Notes: generated by a model from the letters alone, not told the origin. DNA of 64,000 nt from Polyangium fumosum (GCF_005144585.1 NZ_SSMQ01000001.1:434001-498000), one strand, 5' to 3'. Shown: positions 7,151 to 16,551, numbered from the stretch's first letter. Numbers and translations: made by a program.

Positions 7151-8278
7151 TCAGAGCAGATTCGCCGCCGCGAGCGAGAACATCGGGCCGTCCGCGCCGG
7201 TCGCGCCGCTCTGGCTCTCCAGGCCTTTGACGAAAAGCGTCCCGGTACCGACCGCCACCGGGTACTTGTAGACGACGCTGTTGTCACGCGCGTCGAGCAA
7301 GAGCGGCGTCGTGGTTTCGTTTTCGAGGTCGTAGGCGAAGAGCCCGAAGTTGCCCTCGTAGACGATCTTGTTCTTGAATTTGCACCACGTCATGTCGTGG
7401 CCCGGGTGATGCGCCTCGACGAACGTCTTGTTCATCGAATAGCTGGCCTTGATCTTCTCCGTGATGTTCTCGCGCGTGTCCGAGGCCTTGTCGTAGCGGA
7501 AGAACTCACGGTCCTGCGAGTAGACGGCCCCGCCGGGATAAAAATCCGCGCCGCCGACGCGCTTGTCGTTCTGCACCCATTTCGCCTTCATGTCGGTGAG
7601 CTCCGCGAGCCAGAGGCGGCCCCCTTCGCTGAACATGAGCGTCGTACCGTTGACGGCGAAGTTGGTGAATTCGCCCATCACGTTGGGCGCGATGAGGTCG
7701 TCGAGCGCGAGCACGTCCGTCGGGTTCGCCTGACCGGGTGTCCACTTTTGAAGGACGTACTTGCCGGTGTCGCCGTGGATCACCGTGACGTAGAGATCGT
7801 CGCCCGTCACCGAATAGGCCCACCATTTCTGGCCGAAGGGCGGCGCGGGCAGGACGAGCTTGCCGCGTGCCATTTCGGGGGTGCCGGCGGCATAGGTGTT
7901 CGCGCCGTCGAGCTCGTTCATCGAGGCGACCATGGTGCTCGACGCCGCGAAATTGATGTTGTCCACCGGGTTCGGGCTCGAGACGCCCGTGAGGTAGGGC
8001 TTGAAGGTATAATCGGTGCGTTGCTTCTTGCTGTCGTCGAAGCTGCGGAGGAGCGGGTTTCCGCTCCCGACCTCGACCCAGTAGAGGGTATTGCCGGTGG
8101 CGAAGAAGTCCTGCGCCGGCGTCTCGATGAAGACGTCGCGTCTCCCTTCGAGCTCCTCGCGCAGGGCCTCGAACTCGGCGAGGTCCTCCTCCTGCGTTTG
8201 CTCCTCACCGCCATTGGCTCCGCAGCCGGCGAGGAAGAAGGCCGTGAGGCAAGCGGCGACCGTTCGAAGACCGTTCAT
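7151..8278 (-). CDS. Predicted lipoprotein, possibly beta-propeller, function unknown
   Basis: 375 residues from the ATG at 8278, which has a strong Shine-Dalgarno (AAGGAGCTCTC). Signal MNGLRTVAACLTAFFLAGC with lipidation Cys19. An acidic linker (EEQTQEEDLAEFEALREELEG) is followed by a region of repeated short beta-like segments with aromatic blades (TLYWVEVGSGNPLLRSF, KWWAYSVTGDDLYVTVIHGD, LMFSEGGRLWLAELTD, NKIVYEGNFGLFAYDLEN), resembling the TolB/propeller-like lipoproteins of myxobacteria. No catalytic motif. It has its own promoter and a palindromic operator just upstream. Function not identifiable. Confidence 0.8.
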   Translation of the reverse strand: MNGLRTVAACLTAFFLAGCGANGGEEQTQEEDLAEFEALREELEGRRDVFIETPAQDFFATGNTLYWVEVGSGNPLLRSFDDSKKQRTDYTFKPYLTGVSSPNPVDNINFAASSTMVASMNELDGANTYAAGTPEMARGKLVLPAPPFGQKWWAYSVTGDDLYVTVIHGDTGKYVLQKWTPGQANPTDVLALDDLIAPNVMGEFTNFAVNGTTLMFSEGGRLWLAELTDMKAKWVQNDKRVGGADFYPGGAVYSQDREFFRYDKASDTRENITEKIKASYSMNKTFVEAHHPGHDMTWCKFKNKIVYEGNFGLFAYDLENETTTPLLLDARDNSVVYKYPVAVGTGTLFVKGLESQSGATGADGPMFSLAAANLL

Positions 8279-8301
8279 GAGAGCTCCTTTGTCGGGGGCA
8301 G

Positions 8302-8329
8302 AGGATAGGAAATTCGCCCGCAGCATCAA
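8302..8329 (-). promoter_or_regulatory. Promoter of the lipoprotein gene at 7151
   Basis: Minus-strand -35 TTGATG (8324-8329), 16-bp spacer, -10 TATCCT (8302-8307), giving a leader of about 17 bases containing the AAGGAG ribosome site. Confidence 0.5.
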
Positions 8330-8331
8330 GG

Positions 8332-8361
8332 CATTGTTCACCCCGGAGGGGATGAACAATG
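8332..8361. promoter_or_regulatory. 30-bp palindrome, probable operator
   Basis: Perfect 9-bp inverted repeats CATTGTTCA (8332-8340) and TGAACAATG (8353-8361) with CCCC...GGGG inside. It begins 2 bp upstream of the -35 box at 8324-8329, which places its centre near -50, a typical activator or repressor position. It could alternatively be the dapB terminator hairpin, but no T-run follows on the minus strand. Confidence 0.5.
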
Positions 8362-8415
8362 TCCGAGCACGAGCCAAGGGAGGGAGGGCTCTCGTGGAAG
8401 GGGGCGCGACGCCGG

Positions 8416-9198
8416 TTACCCGAGCACGTCGGCCATCGAATACCGGCCCGCCGGTTTTCCGAACAGATAGCGCGCCGCGCGCAAGGCCCCGCGGGCAAAC
8501 AGGTCCCGGTTCGTCGCCCGGTGCGTCAATTCGAGCCGCTCGCCCGGGCCGAGGAGGTGCACCGTGTGATCGCCGATCACGTCGCCGCCCCGCACCGCAA
8601 AGACGCCGATTTCATCCGCCGCGCGGGGCCCCACGTTGCCCTCGCGCCCCGTGACCGTGCGCAATCCTTTTCGGGCGTCGCGCGCCGCGTCCGCGAGCCG
8701 CGTCGCCGTGCCGCTCGGCGAATCCACCTTCGCCTTGTGGTGCGTCTCGACGATCTCCACGTCGAACCCGAGGCCGAGCCGGCGCACCGCTTCGGCCACG
8801 ATCTCGGCGAGCACCTGCACGCCGAGGCTCGTGTTCGGCGCCCAGAGCACGGGGATCGTCGCGGACGCCTCGTCGAGCTTCTTTTCGGTGTCCGCGTCGA
8901 GCCGCGTCGTTCCGCTCACGACCGCGACGTTCTTCCGCCGCGCCACCGTGAGCACGCGCGAGAGCGCCTCGGGGCGCGAGAAATCGATCACCACGTCCGC
9001 CCCGAGGAGCGCCGAGGCCACGTCGTCGCCGATCGCCACGCCGAGGATGCCCGCGCCGGCCACTTCGCCCACGTCCCGCCCGAGGTGGGGGGATTGCGGG
9101 GAGGCAAGGGCCCCGACGATCGAAAAACCCTCCTGCGCGGCGAGGCGCACGATGCTTTGCCCCATGCGCCCCGTGGCGCCCGCGATCGCGAGCTTCAC
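8416..9198 (-). CDS. dapB: 4-hydroxy-tetrahydrodipicolinate reductase
   Basis: 260 residues, GTG start overlapping the dapA stop (GTGA at 9195-9198). N-terminal Rossmann motif KLAIAGATGRMGQSIV; VVIDFSRPEALSRVL; VVSGTT; the catalytic segment EIVETHHKAKVDSPSGTA matches the DapB signature E-x-H-H-x-x-K-x-D-x-P-S-G-T-A. NAD(P)H-dependent reduction in lysine and meso-diaminopimelate synthesis, cytoplasmic. Length is normal. Translationally coupled to dapA. Confidence 0.97.
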   Translation of the reverse strand: MKLAIAGATGRMGQSIVRLAAQEGFSIVGALASPQSPHLGRDVGEVAGAGILGVAIGDDVASALLGADVVIDFSRPEALSRVLTVARRKNVAVVSGTTRLDADTEKKLDEASATIPVLWAPNTSLGVQVLAEIVAEAVRRLGLGFDVEIVETHHKAKVDSPSGTATRLADAARDARKGLRTVTGREGNVGPRAADEIGVFAVRGGDVIGDHTVHLLGPGERLELTHRATNRDLFARGALRAARYLFGKPAGRYSMADVLG

Positions 9199-10106
9199 GA
9201 CGCGGCCTTCGGGAAGCTCGCGTCGAGCTGCGCGAGCGCCTCGGCCACCTTGCGTTGCGTGGCGTCGCTCGCCGGCAAAAGCGGCTGCCGCACCGCGGGC
9301 GTCATGCGGCCCATCGCCGCGAGCGCCGCCTTCGCAGGCGCCGGGTTGGGTTCGAGGAACATCGTGTTGTGCAGCTCGACGAGCGCGAAATGGCAGGCCC
9401 GCGCCCGCGCGAAATCGTTCGCCTGGAGCGCGCGCGTCACCTCGCTGACCTCGCGCGGTCGCACGTTCGACGTGACGCTGATGACCCCGCTCGCGCCCAC
9501 GGCGCCGAACGCCAGCGTGAGCGCGTCGTCGCCCGAGAGGACCGTGAGCCTGTCGCCGAGCTTGCGCTTGAGCTCCTGGCAACGGAGCACGTTGCCCGTC
9601 GCGTCCTTCAACGCGACCACGTTCGGCGCGCGCTCGCAGATCTGCGCCGTCGTCTCCGCCGAGAGGTCCACCACGCAGCGGCCCGGGATGTTGTAGAGGA
9701 CGATCGGGGCGGGGACCGCGCGCGCGATCGAGAGGACGTGCTCGCGCATGCCGTCCTGCGAGGGCTTGTTGTAGTACGGCATCACGACCATGACGGCGTC
9801 GGCGCCCGCCGCGAGCGCCGCCTTCGACGCGCTGATCGTCTTCTTCGTGGAGAACGATCCCGTCCCGGCCACGACGGGCACGCGTCCCTTCGCGACCTCG
9901 ACGACACGCTTGATCACGAGGACCTGCTCTTCGTCCGAGAGCGTCGGCGATTCGCCCGTGGTGCCACAAGGCACGAGGCCCGAGACGCCCCCCGCGATCT
10001 GCGCCTCGACGAGCGCGTCGAGCGCGACGAGATCAACAGCGTCGCCATCCGTGGTGAACGGCGTGACGAGCGCGGTAAACGTGCCTGAGAACGTGAGGGT
10101 TTGCAT
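9195..10106 (-). CDS. dapA: 4-hydroxy-tetrahydrodipicolinate synthase
   Basis: 303 residues from the ATG giving MQTLTFSGTFTALVTPF; upstream in-frame codons lack family similarity. TIM-barrel class I aldolase with GTTGESPTLSDEE, the substrate-site YNIPGRC with its Tyr, and the Schiff-base lysine in VVALKDATGN. Condenses pyruvate with aspartate semialdehyde at the entry to the DAP/lysine branch. Forms a two-gene operon with dapB. Confidence 0.97.
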   Translation of the reverse strand: MQTLTFSGTFTALVTPFTTDGDAVDLVALDALVEAQIAGGVSGLVPCGTTGESPTLSDEEQVLVIKRVVEVAKGRVPVVAGTGSFSTKKTISASKAALAAGADAVMVVMPYYNKPSQDGMREHVLSIARAVPAPIVLYNIPGRCVVDLSAETTAQICERAPNVVALKDATGNVLRCQELKRKLGDRLTVLSGDDALTLAFGAVGASGVISVTSNVRPREVSEVTRALQANDFARARACHFALVELHNTMFLEPNPAPAKAALAAMGRMTPAVRQPLLPASDATQRKVAEALAQLDASFPKAAS

Positions 10107-10307
10107 CTGCGCGCGACCTTGGATGCCTTCGCGAGGCACGTCAAGTTTCCGCGGCCCCGGCCGCACGTCGTGATGAGGACGGACGGAGGAACGCGGAGAA
10201 ATACGGGCAGGGAAGCGGATGCTGCGCCGGATCGCGCGCCGGATCGAGCACGCAAGGGGCGCGGACGCGACCTTGCCAAGGGCAACACAAGGACCCACGT
10301 TCCGACC

Positions 10308-10556
10308 ATGCAGTCGCTGATGGACAAAGCTCTGATGGGATATGTCGAGCTCCAGGTGGGCTCGCTGAAGGTCGAGATCCCGATCCGCGCGGCTGGGGAG
10401 GCTTCCTCGGCAGAGCCGGCTGCGAGGTTCGAGATGGAAGGCGACGCGTGCGCGATCGTCGTGCGAGGGGACGCGACGTCGAAGCAGGTCGAGCGCGCGA
10501 TGCAGCGGGCCGCCCGCGAGGCCGTGCGTCAGCTCTCGCGGAAGCTGCTGAACTAA
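10308..10556 (+). CDS. Small hypothetical protein
   Basis: 82 residues, MQSLMDKALMGYVELQVGSLK at the start, then an acidic/Ala-rich middle, a strand-like CAIVVRGDATSKQVERAM, and a basic helical end (REAVRQLSRKLLN). No signal or membrane span. Divergent from dapA across a 201-base gap. The start is the ATG at 10308; the upstream part of the open frame is low-complexity Arg-rich and probably non-coding. Function unknown. Confidence 0.55.
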   Translation: MQSLMDKALMGYVELQVGSLKVEIPIRAAGEASSAEPAARFEMEGDACAIVVRGDATSKQVERAMQRAAREAVRQLSRKLLN

Positions 10557-10646
10557 CGAGGCAGCACGAGCATTTCGAATACCATGCTAGGCTCGCGCAC
10601 CGGATGAGCTAGCTGCCCGGCCTCCGGCGGACGGGCGCGGGAGAGC

Positions 10647-11288
10647 ATGGCTTTGGGTCGAACGGCACGAACGGGAGTGGGGTCTTTGCCCCACGGTCGG
10701 ACCAGGATCGGCACGTGGGTGACGGCGGCGGCGCTCGGCGTCGCGACGCTCACGGGACAGCCGAGCAAAGCCGCGGCCGAGCCGGTCGTCGGCACGGCAA
10801 AGGGGATCGTGGGCGGCGCCCTGCTCGGCGGCGAGATCGTCGCGATCGGGATGGGCGCGTTCGGCGTGAGCAAGGGCTGGCCGTACCTCGTGTTCCCCCC
10901 GCTCGCCGCAGTCGGCGGCGGGATCGGCGGTTACTTCATCGAGCAGGCGGCGCCGCCGGCCGAGGTGCCGCTCTACATGCTGGCAGGCGGCATGGCGCTC
11001 GTGATCCCGACGATCATCGTCACGTTGAACGCCACGCTCTACAAGGCGCCGGAGAGCTACCCGAACGAGCCTGTGCAGAACCAGCCGGCGGGGGAGCCGG
11101 CCTTGCCGCGGACGAGCAAGCGTCCGGTGCACGTGCCGATGTCGTTTGTGGACGTGCACGAAGGGCGGCTCGCGCTCGGCGTGCCCGCGGTGGAGATTCG
11201 CCCGGTGTACACGCAGGAAGAGATGGCGAAGTTCGGGGTCGCGCAGGCGCGCGAGGTGAAAATCCCGGTCTTTCAGGCGAGCTTTTGA
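10647..11288 (+). CDS. Hypothetical membrane protein
   Basis: 213 residues. A hydrophobic start (residues 22-36) is followed by two strongly hydrophobic Gly-rich spans, roughly 52-70 (GIVGGALLGGEIVAIGMGAFG) and 78-98 (YLVFPPLAAVGGGIGGYFI), and a third at about 107-126 (LYMLAGGMALVIPTIIVTLNATL). The C-terminal about 85 residues are soluble (MSFVDVHEGRLALGVPAVEIRPVYTQEEMAKFGV). No family recognised. The next gene follows after about 105 bases on the same strand. Confidence 0.7.
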   Translation: MALGRTARTGVGSLPHGRTRIGTWVTAAALGVATLTGQPSKAAAEPVVGTAKGIVGGALLGGEIVAIGMGAFGVSKGWPYLVFPPLAAVGGGIGGYFIEQAAPPAEVPLYMLAGGMALVIPTIIVTLNATLYKAPESYPNEPVQNQPAGEPALPRTSKRPVHVPMSFVDVHEGRLALGVPAVEIRPVYTQEEMAKFGVAQAREVKIPVFQASF

Positions 11289-11393
11289 GAACGACAGAGC
11301 GCCCGGGGCGTGCCGCGGAGGCACGTTGCGCGGGCGCTCCCGGGCGGGGACACTGAGGCAGGCGGGCACGCGCGGCGCGGGCCCGAAACCGCC

Positions 11394-12182
11394 ATGTCCC
11401 GCATCTATCCGGTCGAAGCCTACTCGTATGCGTCGCGCTTCAACCTGCGCGAGGTCGAGGCCTGGTTGCCGCCCGACCGCGGCATGCGCTCGACGAAGAC
11501 GCAGCTCATCGTGTCGCTCGACGGCGATCGGCTCGCCTACCTCTTCGACTTCGGGGCGATCGTGTTCGTGAACGTCCCCGACGCCGAGCGCGAGGGCATC
11601 GTCGAGACGTTCAACAACAAGCTCCAGCAAGAGCCGCATCCGCCGCTGCGCGAGAGCTTCCTCATCGAGGTGCGTCCCGGCTCCGCCATGGAGGTCGGCT
11701 TCGATCGGGTGGTCGTGCCGGACATCGCCGCGACGACCATGGACGTCATCGCCACCGTGATCGCGCAGTCCGTGGCGATCGACTACTACGACGAGGACGT
11801 GCAGGCGATCCTGGATCGCGTGGGCGCCGTGGCCGGCGAGGTCGCTCGGCAAGGGCGACCGCTCGGCAGGACACGCGATTTCGTGCGGTTCGTGGGCACG
11901 GCGATGGCCTCGCAGGTCGAGATCATCTCGGCGATCTCGCTGCTCGACAAACCCGACCTCACCTGGGAGAACGAGGCCGCCGATCGCCTGCACGACAAGC
12001 TGCGGCACACGCTCGAGATCCAGGAGCGCTACAAGGCGCTGGAGTTCAAGCTGTCGACGATCCGCGAGAGCCTGGGGACGCTGATCGAGTTCAGCCAGAC
12101 GCGCCGCATGCTCTTCCTCGAAGGCTCGATCGTGGCGCTCATCGTGTTCGAGATCCTGCTCAGCTTGTTGAAGCTGAACTGA
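11394..12182 (+). CDS. RMND1/Sif2-Sif3 family protein (DUF155)
   Basis: 262 residues beginning MSRIYPVEAYSYASRFNLRE. The sequence matches the DUF155 (COG1723) layout: an N-terminal alpha/beta domain, a central helical region (QSVAIDYYDEDVQAILDRVG), and a C-terminal section RYKALEFKLSTIRESLGTL-IEFSQTRRMLFLEGSIVALIVFEILLSL in which the last about 20 residues form a membrane anchor. Eukaryotic homologues are mitochondrial membrane proteins needed for translation; the bacterial role is not established. Predicted inner-membrane, tail-anchored. Confidence 0.85.
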   Translation: MSRIYPVEAYSYASRFNLREVEAWLPPDRGMRSTKTQLIVSLDGDRLAYLFDFGAIVFVNVPDAEREGIVETFNNKLQQEPHPPLRESFLIEVRPGSAMEVGFDRVVVPDIAATTMDVIATVIAQSVAIDYYDEDVQAILDRVGAVAGEVARQGRPLGRTRDFVRFVGTAMASQVEIISAISLLDKPDLTWENEAADRLHDKLRHTLEIQERYKALEFKLSTIRESLGTLIEFSQTRRMLFLEGSIVALIVFEILLSLLKLN

Positions 12183-12650
12183 TCAGAACCGAGCGCGCAT
12201 GGCGACGAGGGTGCCGATCACGCACGCGGCGAGCGCGAAGATCGCAGCGGCCACGTACCCGAGGCGCGCGGCGCGGCAGAAGGCGCGCGAGGAAGCGTCG
12301 TGGCGCGCGGGGTCGGCCGCGAGGAGGGCCAGGAGCGCGAGGCAGGCAAAGACGAGCGCGCCGAAGGAGAGGTGCAGCTTGCGCTCGAAGAGCCAGCCGA
12401 GCGCGCGCGAGGCGAGGAAGAGGCGCTGGCGGAGGTGGACGCGGTACGGGAGATCGAGGAAGGCGCCCGTCGCGAAGGAGGCCACGACGAGGGAGGTCGT
12501 CGCCGCGGATGCGAGGCGGATCCAGCGCGCGAGCGGCGCGTCCTTGCGGAGGCGTACGAGGGCGACGGCGAGCGCGACGAGGGCGAGGGCCGAGATCCAG
12601 GCGACGACGGCGTGGACGAGCGCGACGCGGCGGAGGAGCTCGGACGTCAT
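12183..12650 (-). CDS. Four-span membrane protein, last gene of the radical SAM operon
   Basis: 155 residues with four hydrophobic spans at about 7-30, 44-62, 92-112 and 128-150. Starts MTSELLRRVALVHAVVAWIS; the ATG overlaps the stop of the upstream gene (ATGA at 12647-12650). The layout resembles small DUF-type integral membrane proteins with conserved Arg/His near span edges (RVHLRQRLFLASRALGWLFERKLHLSFGA), but I cannot name the family. Context places it with the radical SAM enzyme. Confidence 0.7.
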   Translation of the reverse strand: MTSELLRRVALVHAVVAWISALALVALAVALVRLRKDAPLARWIRLASAATTSLVVASFATGAFLDLPYRVHLRQRLFLASRALGWLFERKLHLSFGALVFACLALLALLAADPARHDASSRAFCRAARLGYVAAAIFALAACVIGTLVAMRARF

Positions 12651-12955
12651 GGGACGAGCGCTCCCTGGAGGGCCAGCGCGATCGCGGCGGCAAAGGTGAA
12701 ACGCACGAGCCAGACGGCGGCGGCCTCGATCGATCGGGAGGCGAGCGCGTGGCCGCCGAAGACCGCCGCGCCGCCGGCATACGCGGCGAGGAGCGCGCGC
12801 CACACGAAGCGGCTGCGATCCGACCAGACGACGATCGCCGGATCGGGCTCGGGGAACCACCGGGACTCGATCAGCCGAAGCACGACGTAGGCGAGCGCCG
12901 CCCCCGCGAAGCCGAACGCGAGCGCCACGAAGAGCCGTCTACGCGTCGCCGGCAC
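12647..12955 (-). CDS. Small membrane protein in the radical SAM operon
   Basis: 102 residues from the GTG at 12955, preceded by AGAGGAG; a second GTG 16 codons upstream (13003) is possible but lacks such a site. Spans at about 8-27 (LFVALAFGFAGAALAYVVLRL), 48-63 and 74-95. It overlaps the radical SAM gene's 3' end by 17 bases and the next gene by 4. No recognised family; the gene order suggests a role with the products of the operon. Confidence 0.65.
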   Translation of the reverse strand: MPATRRRLFVALAFGFAGAALAYVVLRLIESRWFPEPDPAIVVWSDRSRFVWRALLAAYAGGAAVFGGHALASRSIEAAAVWLVRFTFAAAIALALQGALVP

Positions 12956-14129
12956 GTGCGCGCTCCTCTGCGCTTTGCGTCCGCGCGTGATGGGCGCGGA
13001 CACGCGGGCACTCCGGATCCGGGCCGAGCGCGCCGCCGAGGTGCGTCGCGACCACGCGGCATCCGCCCCGGCACACCGAGCGGATCTCGCAGGACCGGCA
13101 AGGCTCGGCGTCGTGCGGCGCGCGCCAGGCTTCGAGCGTCGTGTCCGTCGCCCACGCCGCGCGCGCGCCGCCTTGCCACGCGTCCTCGGCCCGCGCGTCC
13201 GCGGCCGGCGCGAAGCTGCACGGCGCGAGCGCTCCGTCGATCCGCACGGCCGCGAGGTAACGCCCCGCCTCGCAGCCGAGCACGCCGAACCGCGCGAGCG
13301 CCGCCGCGTCCCGCACGTGGCCCGAGAGGAGCGGCACGAGCGAGCAGTCGACGCGGATCGCGAGGTTCGTCGTGGCGAAGAGCGCTTCGAGCGTGGGCCC
13401 GAGCGCGTCGACCTGCGCCGGCGAGAGCCGCGTCGCCAGGTACGAGACGTCCGCCGCGCGTCCTGCGGGTTTGTACCGAAGGAGCTGAAGCTCGCGCGCG
13501 CCGAGCGACGCCGCCCGCCGCGCCGTCTCGGGGAGCGCGTCGAACGTCTTCTGCGTGAGCACCACGTTGATCCCGAACGGCACGCCGGCCTCCGCGAGCA
13601 GCCGCATCGCCCGCTCCGCGATGCGCGCGCCTTCCCAGCCGCGCACCTCGCCGTACGCCGCGCCCTCGCCGTCGTAGCTCACGTTCACCTGCGCGAAGCT
13701 CGCGAGCTCCTGCGCCCGCTCGTTCGTCATGCCGATGCCACTCGTGGTGAGCACGGGGACGAGCCCGAGGCGCCGGGCGGCGCGGCCGAGCTCGCCGAGG
13801 TCGGGCCTCGTGAGCGGCTCGCCGCCTCCGAACGCCACCGTGAACACGCCCGCCGCCGCGAGCGCCGCGAGCCGCGCCGTGATCACCTCGAACGGCGGGC
13901 TCTCGCCGTCGGGCCGCGCGTCGAGGTAACACCCCTTGCACCCGGCCCCGCATCGCGACGTGACCGCCACGTGTGCTTCGAGGGGCCTCGCTCGGCGCGC
14001 CGTCTCCGCGTCTCGCCAGACCACGCCGCCCGCGAGCCCGAGCCGCTCGGCCGCGCTGCGATCGATCGCCACGAGCGTGCCGTCGTCGAGCCGCACCCAC
14101 GCGCCGAACGGTTCAACGCGCGCCCGCAT
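12939..14129 (-). CDS. Radical SAM / SPASM-domain enzyme
   Basis: 396 residues. The radical SAM cluster motif is CxxxCxxC at Cys60, Cys64 and Cys67 (RCGAGCKGCYLDA), followed by the SAM-binding GGGEP (VAFGGGEPLTRPDL). The C-terminal third is Cys-rich (GCEAG, APCSF, PCRSCEIRSVCRGGCRVV, ECP), the pattern of a SPASM domain holding auxiliary [4Fe-4S] clusters. An N-terminal 50-residue extension (FGAWVRLDDGTLVAIDRSAA) precedes the barrel. SPASM enzymes usually modify ribosomal peptides or activate proteins. A Shine-Dalgarno (GAGGGAGGCG) precedes the ATG, and the gene starts inside the end of the 98-residue gene upstream. Substrate unknown. Confidence 0.9.
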   Translation of the reverse strand: MRARVEPFGAWVRLDDGTLVAIDRSAAERLGLAGGVVWRDAETARRARPLEAHVAVTSRCGAGCKGCYLDARPDGESPPFEVITARLAALAAAGVFTVAFGGGEPLTRPDLGELGRAARRLGLVPVLTTSGIGMTNERAQELASFAQVNVSYDGEGAAYGEVRGWEGARIAERAMRLLAEAGVPFGINVVLTQKTFDALPETARRAASLGARELQLLRYKPAGRAADVSYLATRLSPAQVDALGPTLEALFATTNLAIRVDCSLVPLLSGHVRDAAALARFGVLGCEAGRYLAAVRIDGALAPCSFAPAADARAEDAWQGGARAAWATDTTLEAWRAPHDAEPCRSCEIRSVCRGGCRVVATHLGGALGPDPECPRVRAHHARTQSAEERARAGDA

Positions 14130-14409
14130 CGCCTCCCTCGTCGTGTTTCCCGTCGCGCTCGCCGCGCGCCTTGTCCTTGCGCTCCTCCGCGTCGCCCCCG
14201 AACGCCGCCGCGATCCCCGCCATCACCACGCCCGCGGTGACGGCCGAGAGAAACAAGAGATCGAGCGCGCTCCCCACCGACGAGCAGTTCGCCCCGGGGC
14301 CCCTGCGCACCACGAGGATCTCGTCCGCCGCGATCGGCCCCGGCCCGATCTCCACGGCGCCCTCCGGATCACGGCGCGCCTCGTCCCCGTCGTCCCGCTC
14401 GTCTCTCAC
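14113..14409 (-). CDS. Small single-span protein with GANCSS motif, candidate radical SAM substrate
   Basis: 98 residues, GTG start overlapping the upstream stop (GTGA, 14406-14409); overlaps the radical SAM gene by 17 bases. N-terminal about 30 residues acidic (RDERDDGDEARRDPEGAVE); then EILVVRRGPGANCSSVGSAL (Cys42); one hydrophobic span about 49-71 (LDLLFLSAVTAGVVMAGIAAAFGG); and a charged C-terminus (EERKDKARGERDGKHDEGG). The acidic leader, compact GPGANCSS motif and position immediately before a SPASM enzyme suggest a modified peptide or small membrane protein, but this is inference. It could instead be an ordinary membrane subunit. Confidence 0.7.
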   Translation of the reverse strand: MRDERDDGDEARRDPEGAVEIGPGPIAADEILVVRRGPGANCSSVGSALDLLFLSAVTAGVVMAGIAAAFGGDAEERKDKARGERDGKHDEGGDAGAR

Positions 14410-15422
14410 AACCCGAAGCTCTCCAGGTAGCCCGCGTTCGCGCCTTCGAGCGACAGGAACGCCGCAGCGAGCACGCCGATCATGCACACGACCGCGCGAC
14501 CGATCCGCGCGGCCGTGCGCCCGTCCCGCGACCCGAGCCGCCACGCCCGCGCCACGATGTCCACGCCGAGCACGCCAAACCCGAGCCACAAGAACGGCCG
14601 CACGTCGCCCTCGCCGTGATGCCGGACCAGGATCGCCGCCGCGCCCCCGAGGTAAAGCGCGAAGGCCACCGACGAAGGGCGGATCACGGCGCGCACGATC
14701 GCCTCGGGATCACGCCCCGGCTTCCGGAAGAGACGCACGATCGACAGCGCGCCGATGAGCCCGAGCGCGCCGAGCACGCCCGACGCGACCCGCGCGATCT
14801 TGGCGCGACGCACGAGCCGCCCGATCTCGGCGTACAAGCTCGGAACGAGGTCCGGAGCCTGCGACACCGCGCGGTAGGCCGCCGCGAGATCCCCCCGTTC
14901 ACGCTCGAGCGCCGCGAGCTCGTTCAGCGCGAGCGCGCGCGTGAGCTTGTCGGCTGCGGGATCCGCGATCGCCTCGCCGAGCGCGGCTGCGGCCCGGTTC
15001 GGATCGTCGAAGCGATGCCAGAACGCCTCGGCCACGATGAGCCGTGCCTCGGCGCGCACGCGGCCGGGCGGGAAGGTCGCGGCGTCGCGCGCGAGGGCTT
15101 CGATCGTGGCGCGGTCCGGGCTCGGCGTCCTGCGCACGGCTTCGAGGCGCGCGAGGGGCGCGAAGTCCCCTTCGGCGTGGGCGCGAAGATCGGCGGCGCG
15201 CGTGCGGGCCATCCGGGCGAACGGCGCGGAGGGATCGATCGCCAGGACCGCCTCGTACCCCGCGAGCGCCTCGCCGAACCTGAGCTCGGCGGCGGCTCGT
15301 TCGGCTTGCTCGTACGTCGCCTTGGCCCTCGCGCGCTCGTCCGGTGCGGCCGGCTCGGCGGAGGCCACGGAGGCGAGCCCGAGCACGACGGCGAGCACCC
15401 CCGCGCGGAGCGTCATCACCAC
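14406..15422 (-). CDS. Exported TPR-like protein with C-terminal membrane spans
   Basis: 338 residues, first gene of the five-gene operon. Signal peptide (about 1-22, ending ASVASAEP). Residues 30-185 form TPR-like helices (RAKATYEQAERAAAELRFGEALAGYEAVLAIDP; ALALNELAALERERGDLAAAYRAV). Then spans at about 207-226, 250-266, 275-296 and 308-327. Ends GANAGYLESFGL. Probably an inner-membrane protein with a periplasmic repeat domain. A second ATG two codons in is an equally good start. No family recognised. Confidence 0.75.
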   Translation of the reverse strand: MVMTLRAGVLAVVLGLASVASAEPAAPDERARAKATYEQAERAAAELRFGEALAGYEAVLAIDPSAPFARMARTRAADLRAHAEGDFAPLARLEAVRRTPSPDRATIEALARDAATFPPGRVRAEARLIVAEAFWHRFDDPNRAAAALGEAIADPAADKLTRALALNELAALERERGDLAAAYRAVSQAPDLVPSLYAEIGRLVRRAKIARVASGVLGALGLIGALSIVRLFRKPGRDPEAIVRAVIRPSSVAFALYLGGAAAILVRHHGEGDVRPFLWLGFGVLGVDIVARAWRLGSRDGRTAARIGRAVVCMIGVLAAAFLSLEGANAGYLESFGL

Positions 15423-15449
15423 GGCAGCCTAGCGCGGTTCGTGCTGCTG

Positions 15450-15495
15450 GAAAAACGCATCGGCCTCCGAACGCGCGAGGCGCCCGGAGGCCGAT
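15450..15495 (-). terminator. Intrinsic terminator of the Gly-rich lipoprotein gene
   Basis: Perfect 11-bp inverted repeat (15459-15469 and 15485-15495, ATCGGCCTCCG and its complement) 30 bases after the stop at 15526, followed on the minus strand by GCGTTTTTCC. A textbook hairpin plus T-run. Confidence 0.85.
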
Positions 15496-15525
15496 CCTTC
15501 GATCAGAGCGGGTTCTCCCGACGAA

Positions 15526-16551
<1,026 letters not shown>

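Noticed and set aside
6760-7287. 175-codon minus-strand frame across the 42-bp repeats
   Set aside because: Unit length is 14 codons so frames stay open by chance; it also overlaps the A2 gene and its promoter, and has no start signal.
8332-8361. dapB transcription terminator
   Set aside because: The hairpin is strong, but no T-run follows on the minus strand and it abuts the promoter of the next gene, so an operator is favoured.
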